From positions 5,809,501-5,873,500 of the forward strand of contig CM062215.1 in assembly GCA_031216445.1 (NCBI GenBank): 64,000 nt of DNA. Direction: 5' to 3'. The stretch comes from Lateolabrax maculatus. Its lineage: Eukaryota; Chordata; Actinopteri; Acropomatiformes; Lateolabracidae. How positions within the stretch are numbered: position 1 is the stretch's first letter; every line of letters begins with the position of its first letter. A program made the translations under genes and the position numbers. The notes under the pieces are model-generated. The model made no database searches. It was not told the origin of the DNA and saw only the letters and a program-made list of their open reading frames with translations. Positions 36,582 through 47,773 of this stretch are shown in pieces.

Positions 36582-39500
36582 TTAGTTCAGTTCGTCAGTG
36601 GATTCTGACATTGATCGCTCTCTCCTTTCCCGGACCGTGACAAAGTTGAGCAGGTCAACGGCCGTCACCACCCCGAAAACCATCTGCTTCAGACTCGGAG
36701 AGCCGTCCGTCAAGTCTGGTGGAAGAACAGGATGGAAAAGAGTGTGATCAGGTTAATTCTATATCTAAAGTTACTATGTGAAGAATTTTTCTGTGATTGA
36801 AACATTATTTCATTCTGTTTTTGTTTGTATAAAAACAAAACAATCCCGGTGAAACGTGGGTGGTTGTATGTAGGTAGCGCAGCTCTCTGGGACTGATTAT
36901 ACAGTAGGACAAATTGCAGGAGTTTACAGCCTTTAGACATCTTACGCAACTGGAAATAGTCTATTAAGAAACTACAATCAAATTCTGTGAACAAAAAAAA
37001 TAAGAGCATTAATTATTTTGTCCACTTGGGGGCAGTGGAATAAAGTGTAATCCCAACATTAATATATTATCACCATTTGTTGGTATAAGGAATGTTTTAG
37101 AAAAAACAGTGGCCCATCTACACATCCAGCAGACACAAAAAAAAAACACTACTGCAAAGGAATGTTGCTCTTTCTGTCTGGAGAATTTAAGTCCAGTATT
37201 CACTCATTCAGCTCTGGTTTCGTGTCCACCAACTCCTGAGGGAAACACTTGGCTCTTCAGCTGCTAAATGCTCCACTGTGTCCACTAGCCAGTCGCTAAC
37301 TTTGTCTGTCTATCCTCAGACTCTTCTCACATGGCTGCTGAGAGTTACTTGAATGAACTTTATAGGAGTCGAACAGATTTGTCTCAGTCGTAAGCACTTT
37401 TAAAATCATATATAGAGGTTGTTTGCTACTGCCAAAGCGTTTTACGTTTAGATCAAACTCTTTTTGTGCAGCTTGGAAAGAATCAAACTTGGGCAGTGGC
37501 TTCCTAAAATGTGTACAAAATACATTATGAAATATTTAAAGAGCCTCCAGCCTCCTGCCCTGGCACTTAACAGGGGTTATTACAATACAGCCATGTAAAC
37601 ATGACCTTGGATGGGTGTGTGACACTGGACAACACTGTAATCTACCTCAGCACAGCAGAGTTGTCCAAAACCGATTTCTGATTGGGATGTTTGCTCTGCA
37701 GCTCTTGAAGCAGAGAGGAATGAATGGGTGCAAGTCGACCCACTGAGCTGGAGCAACCGTATCATAAAAAATGTGGGTGCGGCAGGATCCCGGGTTCACA
37801 TTTGAACTGCACTAGTCAATAGTGTGTCCTTGAGAAAGAAAGACGTTGACCCTGTTTTAAGTTGCTTGGGATGAAGACACCAACTAACTGTCTGATTGTG
37901 AACACGTGCCATAAATAAATAAAATAAATCAAACGCTATAAATCGGAGCATTTAGAATTATATTGATCTGATTTTATTCAACAACATGATGTGAACTTTA
38001 GCACGGTCTGCACTGCTGTCTGCAACAGTGTGTTTTCCATACTACCAGTGGGGGGTGCCAAATTTAGAAATTTTTACATTGAGTTTATCAGATTTTTGGA
38101 CAAATGAGAGCATGAGAATGAAGGACGTTTGTGTATATGACTATGAATGTTTGTGAGAATGTACTTACATTGGATCTGTTCATGGACCACCAGGGCAAAG
38201 TGGTCAGTCTCCAGAATGCGGGACAACTTTCCCAAATTATCAGTCAGGCGGATCTGAAAAGAATGACAATAAGACAATGATTTAAGTCAATAAATGAATC
38301 GATCAATATTAATATTAAATTACAAGCAACTTATGCAAAAGTGGCATATGATGTACTGATCAGTCAGAAATGTGCAAACATGCCAGAAATTAAATTCTGG
38401 TATTTTCACTGGCGGGAAATCTGTGAAGTGATCAAGTGAGAATAATAGCAAAACAGCTATTGTCTGGTTACAGTCAGAATCAAGAATTCAGTCCTGAAGT
38501 TTGTTTAACAAATTCAGCTTATAACTTATTTAGGGAAACATCTCGAGGGCATCCCTTTCACAAGTTTTCTTGAATCCAAGAGCCACAAATGGAGATGTTG
38601 AAGTTAGTGTCTGACCTGTTTGAACTGCTTGTAGAGCACTTTGCTGACCGGGTCTGACAGCTTGATCTTCCCTGCCAGAATGGAGGCCAACATGTTTCCT
38701 AAAGTCACCATGCCCAGGATTAACCTGTACACACACAGACACACACACAGGATGAAGTTAAAGCCTCTCCACAGAGTGGTACTACAATAAAACATGATGG
38801 ACCAAATACGATGCAGACACGCAGTATTTCAGCGTGACAGTTTGACGTGACACTCACCCAGCCTCATCCACCACAGGCGCCTGGTCGAAGCCCTTCTCCT
38901 TGAGGATTTTGATGGTCTTCTGACAAGTGACTGTAGGCAGGACAGTGAGGGGGGCTGAGAGGTTCAAACCCTGCAGCCTCAGGTTCCACCACCTGACGGA
39001 CGGAGATAAATGAGAGGGTCTTACACAACCACACACGGAAGTTTGCACAAGAAGAGGAAATACCCGTTAATTACACATACCATGGTTTTTTCACCATGAG
39101 GTCCTCCTCCCTCAGGAATCCTTTCTGGACCATCCATTTGTCATTAAGGAACTTAGACCTAGAAAAAGATAAAATAAAACAAGATTCGTGTTTACACAAT
39201 AGAAACCAAATCAAACATCTGCAGTCATCTGAAGGCTCAGCTGACCTAAAGTGACCTCCACCATTGTACTGCTGTCTGTACTCTGGTGCCTTTTGGGTAC
39301 TGTGTTACTGATCCATGTAACATTTCACCATGACATATTATGCTGACTAAAATTACCTTGATTGGCCGCATGGGGGAACTAGAATTGGTTATAGAGCTAT
39401 CTGTTCTCTACAAAAAAGCAAGTAAGACCATGAAAGTCCAAAGAATCAAAATTTCCCATAATTTAATTTATTATAAGCACTTGTCACACATTAATGGGAA

Positions 39501-42500
39501 ATGCCTATTCTCACACCAATGAGTTGCATATGCTACTCTCTTTCTACTATATATGCAGGTATACAATGAATATTCTGGGAAAAACTTGCTTGAACCTGAC
39601 GTTCATTATTCTGAGTTGTTGACATTACAGAAATAGACAGTCTGGTTATTGGACGTGGGGATTCTCACATGTAGTTGCGGATGGAGTCTGGCAGGATGAC
39701 CACACAGCGCTGGCCCTCCTTCAGCTCTTTGGCGACATTTACTGCCGCTGCCATTGCCGTCCCAGAGCTGCCTCCTGTTACAGAAAAGGGCAAAATGTGA
39801 GTTGGCTTTAACGCACACATTAAGAAAAGTCTGGTGTTTGTGTTAGCTGGAGCCTGAGTACTTACCACACAGCAGGCCCTCCTCTCTGATCAGCATGCGA
39901 GACATGTTGAAGGACTCTTCATCGTCTGACTTGTACCAGGTATCAACTACCTGAAAGACAGATTACATTTGAGTGGTTGTGAGTCATGTAAACGAAACAG
40001 TGGGAATAAAAAAAGGGAGGTAAGGAAAAATGGCCTCTGGAACTCACTGATCTGTCGAGCACGGTGGGGATGAAGTCGTACCCGATGCCCTCCACCTCGT
40101 ACTGGGTCTTATCGGACTTATTAAGCTCCTCAGGCTCAGCCAGGATGGAGCCTTCTGGGTCAACACCAACAATCTGCACACAACACACACCATTCATCAA
40201 CATCGAATAGCTCAGCCAAGAGTTATTCCAGTTCCTTTCAGCAATAGCTGGAAAACAGTGACTTGTCCTATTTGACTTCTGGACAGAGACAATTTACCTT
40301 GATGTTGGGGCATCTTTCCTTCAGTTTGCGGGCGATGCCTGTGATAGTCCCCCCTGTGCCGGCTCCTGCCACCAGCATGTCCAATTTACCTGTTAGGAGG
40401 GGATGAGTTAAGAGTAAGAGGTATGACAGAAAAGCTATGTTCACTCTCCTGATAAAAATGTACTTTGACAGAAGCAACAAAATCCAAACACTAAATTGGG
40501 AGCAAAATCAAAGCTATTGTCAAAGGATTTCTTTCACAGTTTATGATTATGACTGTCGTGGGTAAAAAGAGCTTCGTACCGTCGCACTGCTCCAGGATCT
40601 CTTCAGCGGTTGTGTCGTAGTGGGCCAGAGGGTTGCTCGGGTTACGGTACTGGTCCAGAATGTGGGAGTTGGGGATCTCATTTTTAAGGCGCCAGGCTAC
40701 GCCCACGTGAGACTCTGGTGAATCGAAGCGGGCACTGGTGGGTGTACGGACAATCTCGGCACCAAGAGCTCTCAAGACATCCACCTGTGTAGAAAGAAAA
40801 GCAGAAAAAGCAGAATAGATATTGTGTCATCTGACAGAACCATGATCGGATCCAATATTAATATGTTATCAATACTACAGAAGCCTGATGTGCACTTATA
40901 GTTGTACAATATAGACTGGAAAGGTTTTGAAACTGAAAATCTCCTATAGAGTTTTGTGTAATATCTGTGTATAGATTGAGTGTACAAAGGAAGGTTTGCA
41001 CAAGATTTGGACATGGCCTCTCCATTTATATCATAAATAAAGGCTGAAGTTCAAATGCAGATTTTAAGAACAGAAGCATGTTAGAGGCTTTATATACCTT
41101 AAATATAAAAAAAAAAAAAACTTTCTGGTGTTTTAATAGAGCATAATGGGTTGTTTTTGACAGGCTGCATAACTGGAATACAACGGGTTAAAATAGACAA
41201 ATTATCGGATCATATGAGGAAACAGGTGCACTTCTCCTCCATTGATTTTCAGCTGTGTGCTCTGCCTCAAAAAACAAATGAACTGCCATTTGTTTTTCGC
41301 TATGAAGCTTTCATCAAGGCTAAACATGAAGGCTTCAAAATGCGTCAGCAGTCCATTAGTTCAATACAAAATTCACAGAAATAACTAACACACAAGTGAC
41401 TTTTTTCCACTCGAATACTGCCTTTTCCTAGAATTTGTTTAGGGAACACTACAAAAACACCACAAAAAGTCTAGTCTGTAATTAACATAAGTACAAGATA
41501 TTTGGTTTGCTATAAAGGAATGCAAGTGTGGGTGCTGGGCAGAGTAACAGATTCAATATGACAGAACTCACCTTCTCCATGCTCATTTTCTCAGGCATGA
41601 CAATGATGCAGCGGTAGCCTTTAACAGCGGCAGCCAGGGCCAATCCAATACCTACAAACAAGAAAAACAGTGAAATGTGAGCACAGACGTTTTTTTCCCC
41701 CATCTAATAAATATACCATTTATAGCTTTAAATACCTTTCCACCCCATAGCAACACATTCACAAGCACAAACACATGCAGTTAATTACCCGTGTTTCCAG
41801 AGGTGGGCTCTATGATGGTGTCTCCAGGCTTGAGGAGCCCAGCTCTCTCAGCGTCCTCCACCATCCGTAGGCTGATCCTGTCCTTGACACTGCCGCCAGC
41901 ATTGAAGTACTCACACTTGGCCACTAATACACAACGGAAAGATTTGTTTTAGGGTTACATTAAAAGAAGCAGATTCAGAAGCTGAAATGATGCAATCGAC
42001 CCTGAAGCTCCCACATTTGTTGCATTTATAATCTCAGTCCAAATGAAACAAGTCGTGAACTGCAAAATATACAACACATCTCACGCCACCACTCGTGAGT
42101 TTACACTCAGTGGTAGACGTGCAATCAGCAGTCACACCTGTCTGATCTGAGAAACGTGTCTCGGCTTGAGTGACTCACGTAGTTCGCATTTGAGCCCGAA
42201 CACTTTGGGGATCTTGTTGATTTGCACCATGGGAGTGTCGCCGATCCTGTGCAGGATGTTTGGGAGAATGGTTGGAGAAACGGTTCTGGGAGGAGGAAGT
42301 GGGAAGAAAACAATGTTTGAGACAGCTGTAATCCTGCTGCCACGAATGTGACATAGTAACACTGGTCTCCACTTGTTTTACTGGTTTGGGGAGTTGTAAT
42401 TGTTTGTTTGTCAAGTGGCACTCCCAATGATTTGCAGAAACACATTTTAGTGTTCTTTGGTCAAGCAAAACTTTTAACTGCAAATCCAGTTGTTTCGCAT

Positions 42501-42830
42501 GTAAGCGCGGTGGACGTTTGAGCATCAGACTGACCTCGGAATTTGCGAATGAGGCGAGTCGGCTTTCGAGGCGCCCAGGCTCCATGTGCAGCGGCTGGGA
42601 AGGTCAGGCCGGATCCATTTCCTCTCAGGAACAGTGTTCTTTGTGTTGATCTGAATGGTTCTGTTCGCGTCTTCAGGGCCCTCCATCGCGGGCAGCTTGT
42701 CAACCCCGTTCAGTGGAAACGAACCCTCCCGGAGTTTGGCTTCTCCGTTGGCGTGGCTGAGCAGCTTGGCAGCGTGCGGGCACACTGGGCCCACGGCGCT
42801 GGTCTCTTTGGATGAGGGAACTGAAGGCAT
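36582..42830 (-). CDS. cbs: Cystathionine beta-synthase
   Basis: Fourteen coding exons, minus strand: 42535-42830, 42179-42285, 41789-41923, 41572-41651, 40580-40784, 40298-40389, 40048-40173, 39866-39950, 39669-39774, 39081-39158, 38858-38992, 38616-38724, 38169-38253 and 36582-36715. They give 590 residues (human 551), all in phase. Known reaction: serine plus homocysteine to cystathionine, PLP-dependent, first step of transsulfuration and a source of H2S; cytosolic. Seen: heme ligands Cys81 and His94 with the human 13-residue spacing; PLP lysine Lys148 in GGSVKDRIS; the TSGNTG phosphate/substrate loop; the catalytic core; and a C-terminal regulatory pair of CBS domains (AdoMet-responsive in mammals). 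Oddities: a longer N-terminus, and the human CPGC redox motif reads CPNI. The ATG at 42830 follows a probable 5' UTR acceptor (exon starts at 42838). Confidence 0.96.
37760..37930. repeat. SINE-like repeat in cbs intron
   Basis: It contains GATCCCGGGTTCACATTTG, TGTCCTTGAGAAAGAAAGAC and a TAAATAAATAAAA tail. It resembles the tRNA-like and body segments of dispersed fish repeats and is distantly like 53465-53650. It lies in the last cbs intron. Confidence 0.45.
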
Positions 42831-42964
42831 GGCTTACCCTGGACAAAACAAAGCAACGGATTATGTAATAATCGGAGAGATTTTTAACTAGATTAAAATG
42901 TCATGTTTAGCTATTTTGTAACAAAAACTGCGGTGCCGTCTCTAGCCGGTTAAATGTTAAAGGC

Positions 42965-43330
42965 GATTGTAACATGCTGATGTTTAGCTGGTATATTGTT
43001 TACCATGTTCCCCATCTCAGATTAGTGTGTTAAGCACATTAACAGTAGCTAATTAACATTAACACAAAGTACAGTTCATGCTGATGGCAATGCTATTAGT
43101 TTTGCAAGTAATTGGTCGAAAATATTAAAGCATTGGACTATTTCAAAATTGATGATGGCGCAAGATGAAAAATCAGGGGATCACCAAAGTCAGTAGGATT
43201 CATCCTCTGGGGATCAAGAATGTCTGCACAAAATTTCATGGCAAGCCATTCAATAGCTGTTTAGATATTTCAGTGTGGAACAAAGTAGTGGACCGACCCA
43301 CTGACAGATTGTACAGGAGCTTTGCTTTAA
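42965..43330 (+). repeat. Interspersed teleost repeat, copy 2 (cbs 5' intron)
   Basis: Shares phrases with 15925-16305, including GGATTCATCCTCTGGGGA and GATATTTCAGT, in the same orientation. Copy 2 contains more of the element's upstream part (ACATGCTGATGTTTAGC). Confidence 0.65.
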
Positions 43331-44516
43331 TAAAATACTGGCTATAATCAACAAAATCATTATGTAAATCAGGTAATTTCTTATGAAACAGTAAACAACA
43401 AGACTGAGAACCCCAGCAGGGTTTTAATATCAATGTTTAGTACTTGACAGCTTTCAATAATTTCGATATTTCTTTCCAGACCCCGGAAGTATTGAGGTTT
43501 CGATAAACAGCCCTTGAAAAAAACTGTTTCCCTTTTTGATGAACTGAACAGTTTAACAAAGAGGACCCAGTGTAAAACAAACACGGAAACCACTCCTTTC
43601 TTCCATTAACGCTGAGTCATGCCAGCACTGTGAAATAAAGCTTTATCATACTTGTGAGGAGCTTTGGAAGCACACACTGCTGCTGACTCCTTCCCCACAC
43701 TTTGCTCCACTACACGGTTTCAGTCCTGCACGTCTATTACTTTTAATATAGTCATTATGAGCAAACAAAACAGTCAAATATTTTCTGCTTTCATCAGTGC
43801 CAGAACTGATAGTAGAGGAAAGACTCGCATGATTGGCTGATCAAGCTTTGGCTGATATTGCATCATTCATCCACTGTAGGAAAAACAGATTCATTTAAAA
43901 AGGCAAAATACTTATTACTGCTCAAGATAAATTTTCAGACATGTACTTGAATACATCCACCTTAGATTATCTTTGTGTTTGTGAATGTAAACCTAAAATG
44001 CCACAAACATAAATGTTAAACATTGTGTTAAACAGGAGATCAGTACAACAGAGTGATAAATATTATCAGTCTGAGTGGACCCATTAGGAGTTCTGAATTG
44101 GGTTATTTTATATATATATATATAACTTAATAAAAAAGCTGAAGGATCGATATTAGCTTTAATAATTAAACCTTATTATACCTAATATTAGGTATGAGAT
44201 TACTTCACAAAATGTAAAAGTACTAATCACAAAGAATCAGATGCCTCCAAATCCTTTAACCCCTACACATTATGACACCGATCTTTGCTCAACTTGTTAA
44301 TACATCCATTAGGTTTCTCCACTGTCGGCTGGAAAAGGCAGCAGACGAACCTTCACTAATGTACAGTGCACACACCGGGGCCAGCTGTTCAGACCGGGGC
44401 CCCTCTTTGACTCCACCAAGGGCTGCAACCAACTACATCTTCTCAAGAAAACAGCTCTGCATGGGACAGAAAACTGCCCAGAGAAATGATGCTTTAGATT
44501 TAGTGACGCATTGGTG

Positions 44517-44561
44517 AATCAAATGTTCGGTAAACTGTCATAGTTTACCGAACATTTGATT
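44517..44561. repeat. Perfect 20-bp inverted repeat with 5-nt loop
   Basis: The left arm at 44517-44536 (AATCAAATGTTCGGTAAACT) is matched exactly in reverse complement at 44542-44561, with loop GTCAT. As RNA it would form a tight 20-bp hairpin. Its function is unknown; it could be the tip of a small transposon or chance palindromic duplication. Confidence 0.9.
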
Positions 44562-45344
44562 TAACCTGGCATTCACTGCTAACAGAAAACAAGAATAAAT
44601 TTATACTTTGTCTCTTTTCCTTGCTTGACCTTTACCAGTTCTGCCCCCACATGCAACTTTAATCCCTAATATCAGATCTGTGAAACCACTACCCGTCATA
44701 CTACTGATTCAGGTTACACGGTTACACCCTCTGTGGCAAAGCATAGGTGGTATGCGGTGGCCTTACAGGGTTCAACGGGGAAACACGATCTTCCGTGAGA
44801 GCAAATGCGGCACCGAGCCCAGGCTGCAAGACTGTCAAGAGGATTTATACGAGGAGAAACGCCTCACGTAAGCCGAGAATCAAATCCTGAGATGCCGACC
44901 AGGCTGAGAAAACAGTGCAAAAATCACCTGATCTGAGTCTGGCAACATCAAATCCAATCTAATGAAAAATCCCTGTAATATTCTTACCTTATCAGACTTG
45001 GTTATCTGCTTAACTTGTGGCATTTCTAATCTCCTTTGGTATGTTCAGTGCTCTCAAAGAATAATAATAATTACTGTGCAGAGGCCTTTTATGATGTAGG
45101 CTATTTAAAAACGCCCCAAGTGTTGGTTGGATAATTGCTCTGCCAGCAACAAAAAAAACACCAAAGTATTAGCTGGTCAACAGCGTAAGAAGAGCAGACT
45201 ATAGACATTCACTCAGCCATAACAAATGGTAGACCAAATGTGAAAAGCAGGAATGCTGAGAGTAGAAACACAATGTAAAACTGCAGGCGTGTACACCTGA
45301 AAACCCACCACCACACAGTTTATGATGAACTTTTTAGCTTATAG

Positions 45345-45625
45345 GCAAGAGAAAATTAATGACCAACTATTTTGACAATCAATTAATAGTTTTTCAAGCA
45401 AAAGTGCCAAATATTTGATGGTTCCTGGTTCTCAAATGTGAGAATTTGCTTCTTTTCTTGGTTTTACAATATAATTAATGTAGCATTTTAGGCTTTTGGA
45501 CTCCTGGTTGGACAAAACAAGTGATCTAGGAACCTGTGATGGGCATTTTTCAGTGTAGTTTTCAGACTAATTGGTAGATCGAGAAAATACTTGGCAATTT
45601 AGTCGCCACTTAAAATAACAATGAC
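45345..45625. repeat. MITE-like element, decayed copy 2 (cbs 5' intron)
   Basis: Shares the GGTTCCTG phrase, GGCTTTTGGACT (compare GGTTTTGGACTG) and GAGAAAATA with the element at 33365-33640. Its inverted ends are eroded. Confidence 0.5.
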
Positions 45626-46050
45626 CAACAAATTCACTGGCTCCAGCTTTTTAAAGGTAAATATTTGCTGCTTTTCTGCAATAACAAACTACATATATTT
45701 GTCACTGTTCAGGGGCTCACAGTGCGGTAGATGCACGGAAGTTCACGGAAAATACAACATCTATACAACACATTTCATATGTTGTATAAACATATACAAC
45801 ATATAAAAACATAAGCGTAAGAATTAACGGAGAAAAATACGTAACAATAATCTACACTGCGTTTTTTGGAAGCAGTAAATAAGAGGGGACATGAACCAAA
45901 TTAACCACAGCTGGCGGACAACACTAAAACTGAAATATGGACTACGCAGTTTGAACGTTGCGTCAGAAACAGCGTGGAGACGTCAAACACGGCGTGGTTT
46001 CAAACGCATTTCACGCTCACATTTCAACTTCCCCGGAGGGTCCCACTCAC

Positions 46051-46330
46051 CTGACGAGCGCTGAAGTGTCCCCGGGAGAAAAAAAAGACAAGGTGAAAGA
46101 GGCAGAGAGAGAGAGAGAGACGCCGCAGACGAGGAGGGGACAACACGGCGGAGTGAGACACGTCCGACGAACACGACGGCTTTGCTGACGACGCACGTGG
46201 CCGCGACGTCGGCCGGAAGTGGGCCAAGTTCCACGGCGGCCTCCGATTGGCTGCGGCGAGGGCGTCTGTTTGGGGCGCTCCGCCAATCAGAGCGGAGGAT
46301 CCTCGATAAGGGGGTTTGGGAGAAAACGCT
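46051..46330 (-). other. cbs: Probable cbs non-coding first exon
   Basis: On the minus strand a strong donor (CAG followed by GTGAGTGGG) sits at 46050-46051 at the edge of a CpG island. The coding exon carries a clear acceptor eight bases before its ATG. The 5' end near 46330 is a guess from CpG density. No start codon in this exon joins the cbs frame convincingly. Confidence 0.55.
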
Positions 46331-46420
46331 GAGTTTGAGGATGTGAGCGACATCTGTTTACCTTTTATTGACCCGACACGCACACGCACACGCGTCGGAC
46401 TTTAACGCGTGTGGCACCTT
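46051..46420 (-). promoter_or_regulatory. cbs CpG-island promoter
   Basis: A CpG-dense block with two inverted CCAAT boxes in plus-strand reading (GATTGG near 46244 and CCAATCAG near 46282), an arrangement typical of NF-Y-driven TATA-less promoters. It faces the cbs gene on the minus strand. Confidence 0.6.
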
Positions 46421-47773
46421 GAGGACTTCTCATGAGTGGGGTTGTTACTCCTGAAATGTATTCACGCAGTCAGCCGGGGATTGAAGAAAGAAAAAGGAAA
46501 TGCGTGCAAGTTTTGATAGACTTTGGCAAGGTTTTGTCAACATATTCGGGTTTTTTTTTTGGATTTCCTTACTTCTGTGTTCAGTATTCTTTAACCTGAT
46601 TTAAGTTAATAAGAATGATGTCTTTTGTTGCCAAATATTTTTATTTGTTATTAAGATAGTTATCATTATATCATTATGCACAATTTAAGGCAGCAAATAT
46701 ATGAATATCAAATGAATTCTTTAACAATATATATTATTTTTAAGTGCACTTTATAAACCTGAAAGACATCACCATATAGCCCCAGTTGTTCTACATTTAT
46801 TAAACCAGTAAGCATTAAATGTTATAGGTGTGGCTGGTTAATCTCAAGAAAAACGACATGTAAAGCCAACTCATCAGTTTAAGAAAACAGAACTGAGAGT
46901 CGGGGAAAAGGTTGTATAATTGGCTGATGAAGCTTTAGTGAATGTTGCATCACTCAGTAATAGAAAAAGAAAATGATGATGTAAGCATGTTGGAAAGCAA
47001 TGTTTTAGAAGTATGAATTAAGATACATTTGCATCAATACAGCGGTTTTCATCCATCTGTTATGAATTTCATTCCTGATCTCACATTTAAAACTCCAGAT
47101 TATTTGTGTGTTCACTGATGTGGTTAATTAAAGTGACTCAAAGATCTCCAGTTGTCAGGATTCAGAGATACATGACTAGATGTTTTAAATGATCCTGAGT
47201 TTTAGAGGCAATAAATGGAGGTGTGGCAGGACCAAAGGAGGAGGAGCATTGAAAAGTAAAAGTAAAAATAGTAAAGTAAATGACCTTCATCAGTATAATA
47301 AAGTATAATACATTTCAATAATAAAATCTTTCCATTAACAGGATTGGACAATCAGATATTAATCCTGACAGATCATTTTGGCAGACTACTGCATTAGATA
47401 TGAGCCTACTACATTTTAAAGCACACTAAACTTTGTAAACAGGGTAATTTCCTGCCGTAAGGCCTCAGCAATTAACCACACTTGTTTGTCACGTTTCCAC
47501 CGCTGTGTAAGAATGCAGTTTACCAATAATCAGCACTTTCCTTACATAAAGGTCTGTACATAAGAAATAAGTCGATCATCATATAATCAAGCGGTGCCAG
47601 TGCAGAGTTACAAATCTGTTTTATTGAGAAAGCAAAACAAGCTTATCTTAAAAAAAGGGAATAAAAGAAAAACACTTCCAACAATTCACCAAAAAAAGAA
47701 AATAACTTTGTCATCACTGCTGGGGTCGAGGGGGGGGGGATCTGGTAGGACATTGGGTCAGTCTTGGCTTCCT
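46421..47773. other. Intergenic DNA and u2af1 3' UTR
   Basis: AT-rich DNA with no exon. The u2af1 3' UTR (minus strand) is short and probably ends near 47600, after the hexamer at 47620-47625. The spacer to the cbs promoter is about 1.2 kb. Confidence 0.55.
47620..47625 (-). terminator. Candidate u2af1 poly(A) signal
   Basis: TTTATT on the plus strand is AATAAA on the minus strand, about 150 bases past the stop codon. Confidence 0.5.

Larger units (their letters stand above)
42839..46050 (-). other. cbs 5' UTR intron
   Basis: The 3.2-kb interval lies between the inferred non-coding exon (ending 46051) and the acceptor before the first coding exon (AG at 42840-42839). It contains two dispersed repeats, a perfect 20-bp inverted repeat at 44517-44561 and a TA run near 44109-44124. 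An open, CpG-containing patch near 44740-44880 is not recognisable as a known exon. Confidence 0.6.

Noticed and set aside
46024..46389. Minus-strand frames in the cbs CpG island
   Set aside because: Pro/Ser/Arg-rich CpG-island noise; they do not join the cbs coding frame.
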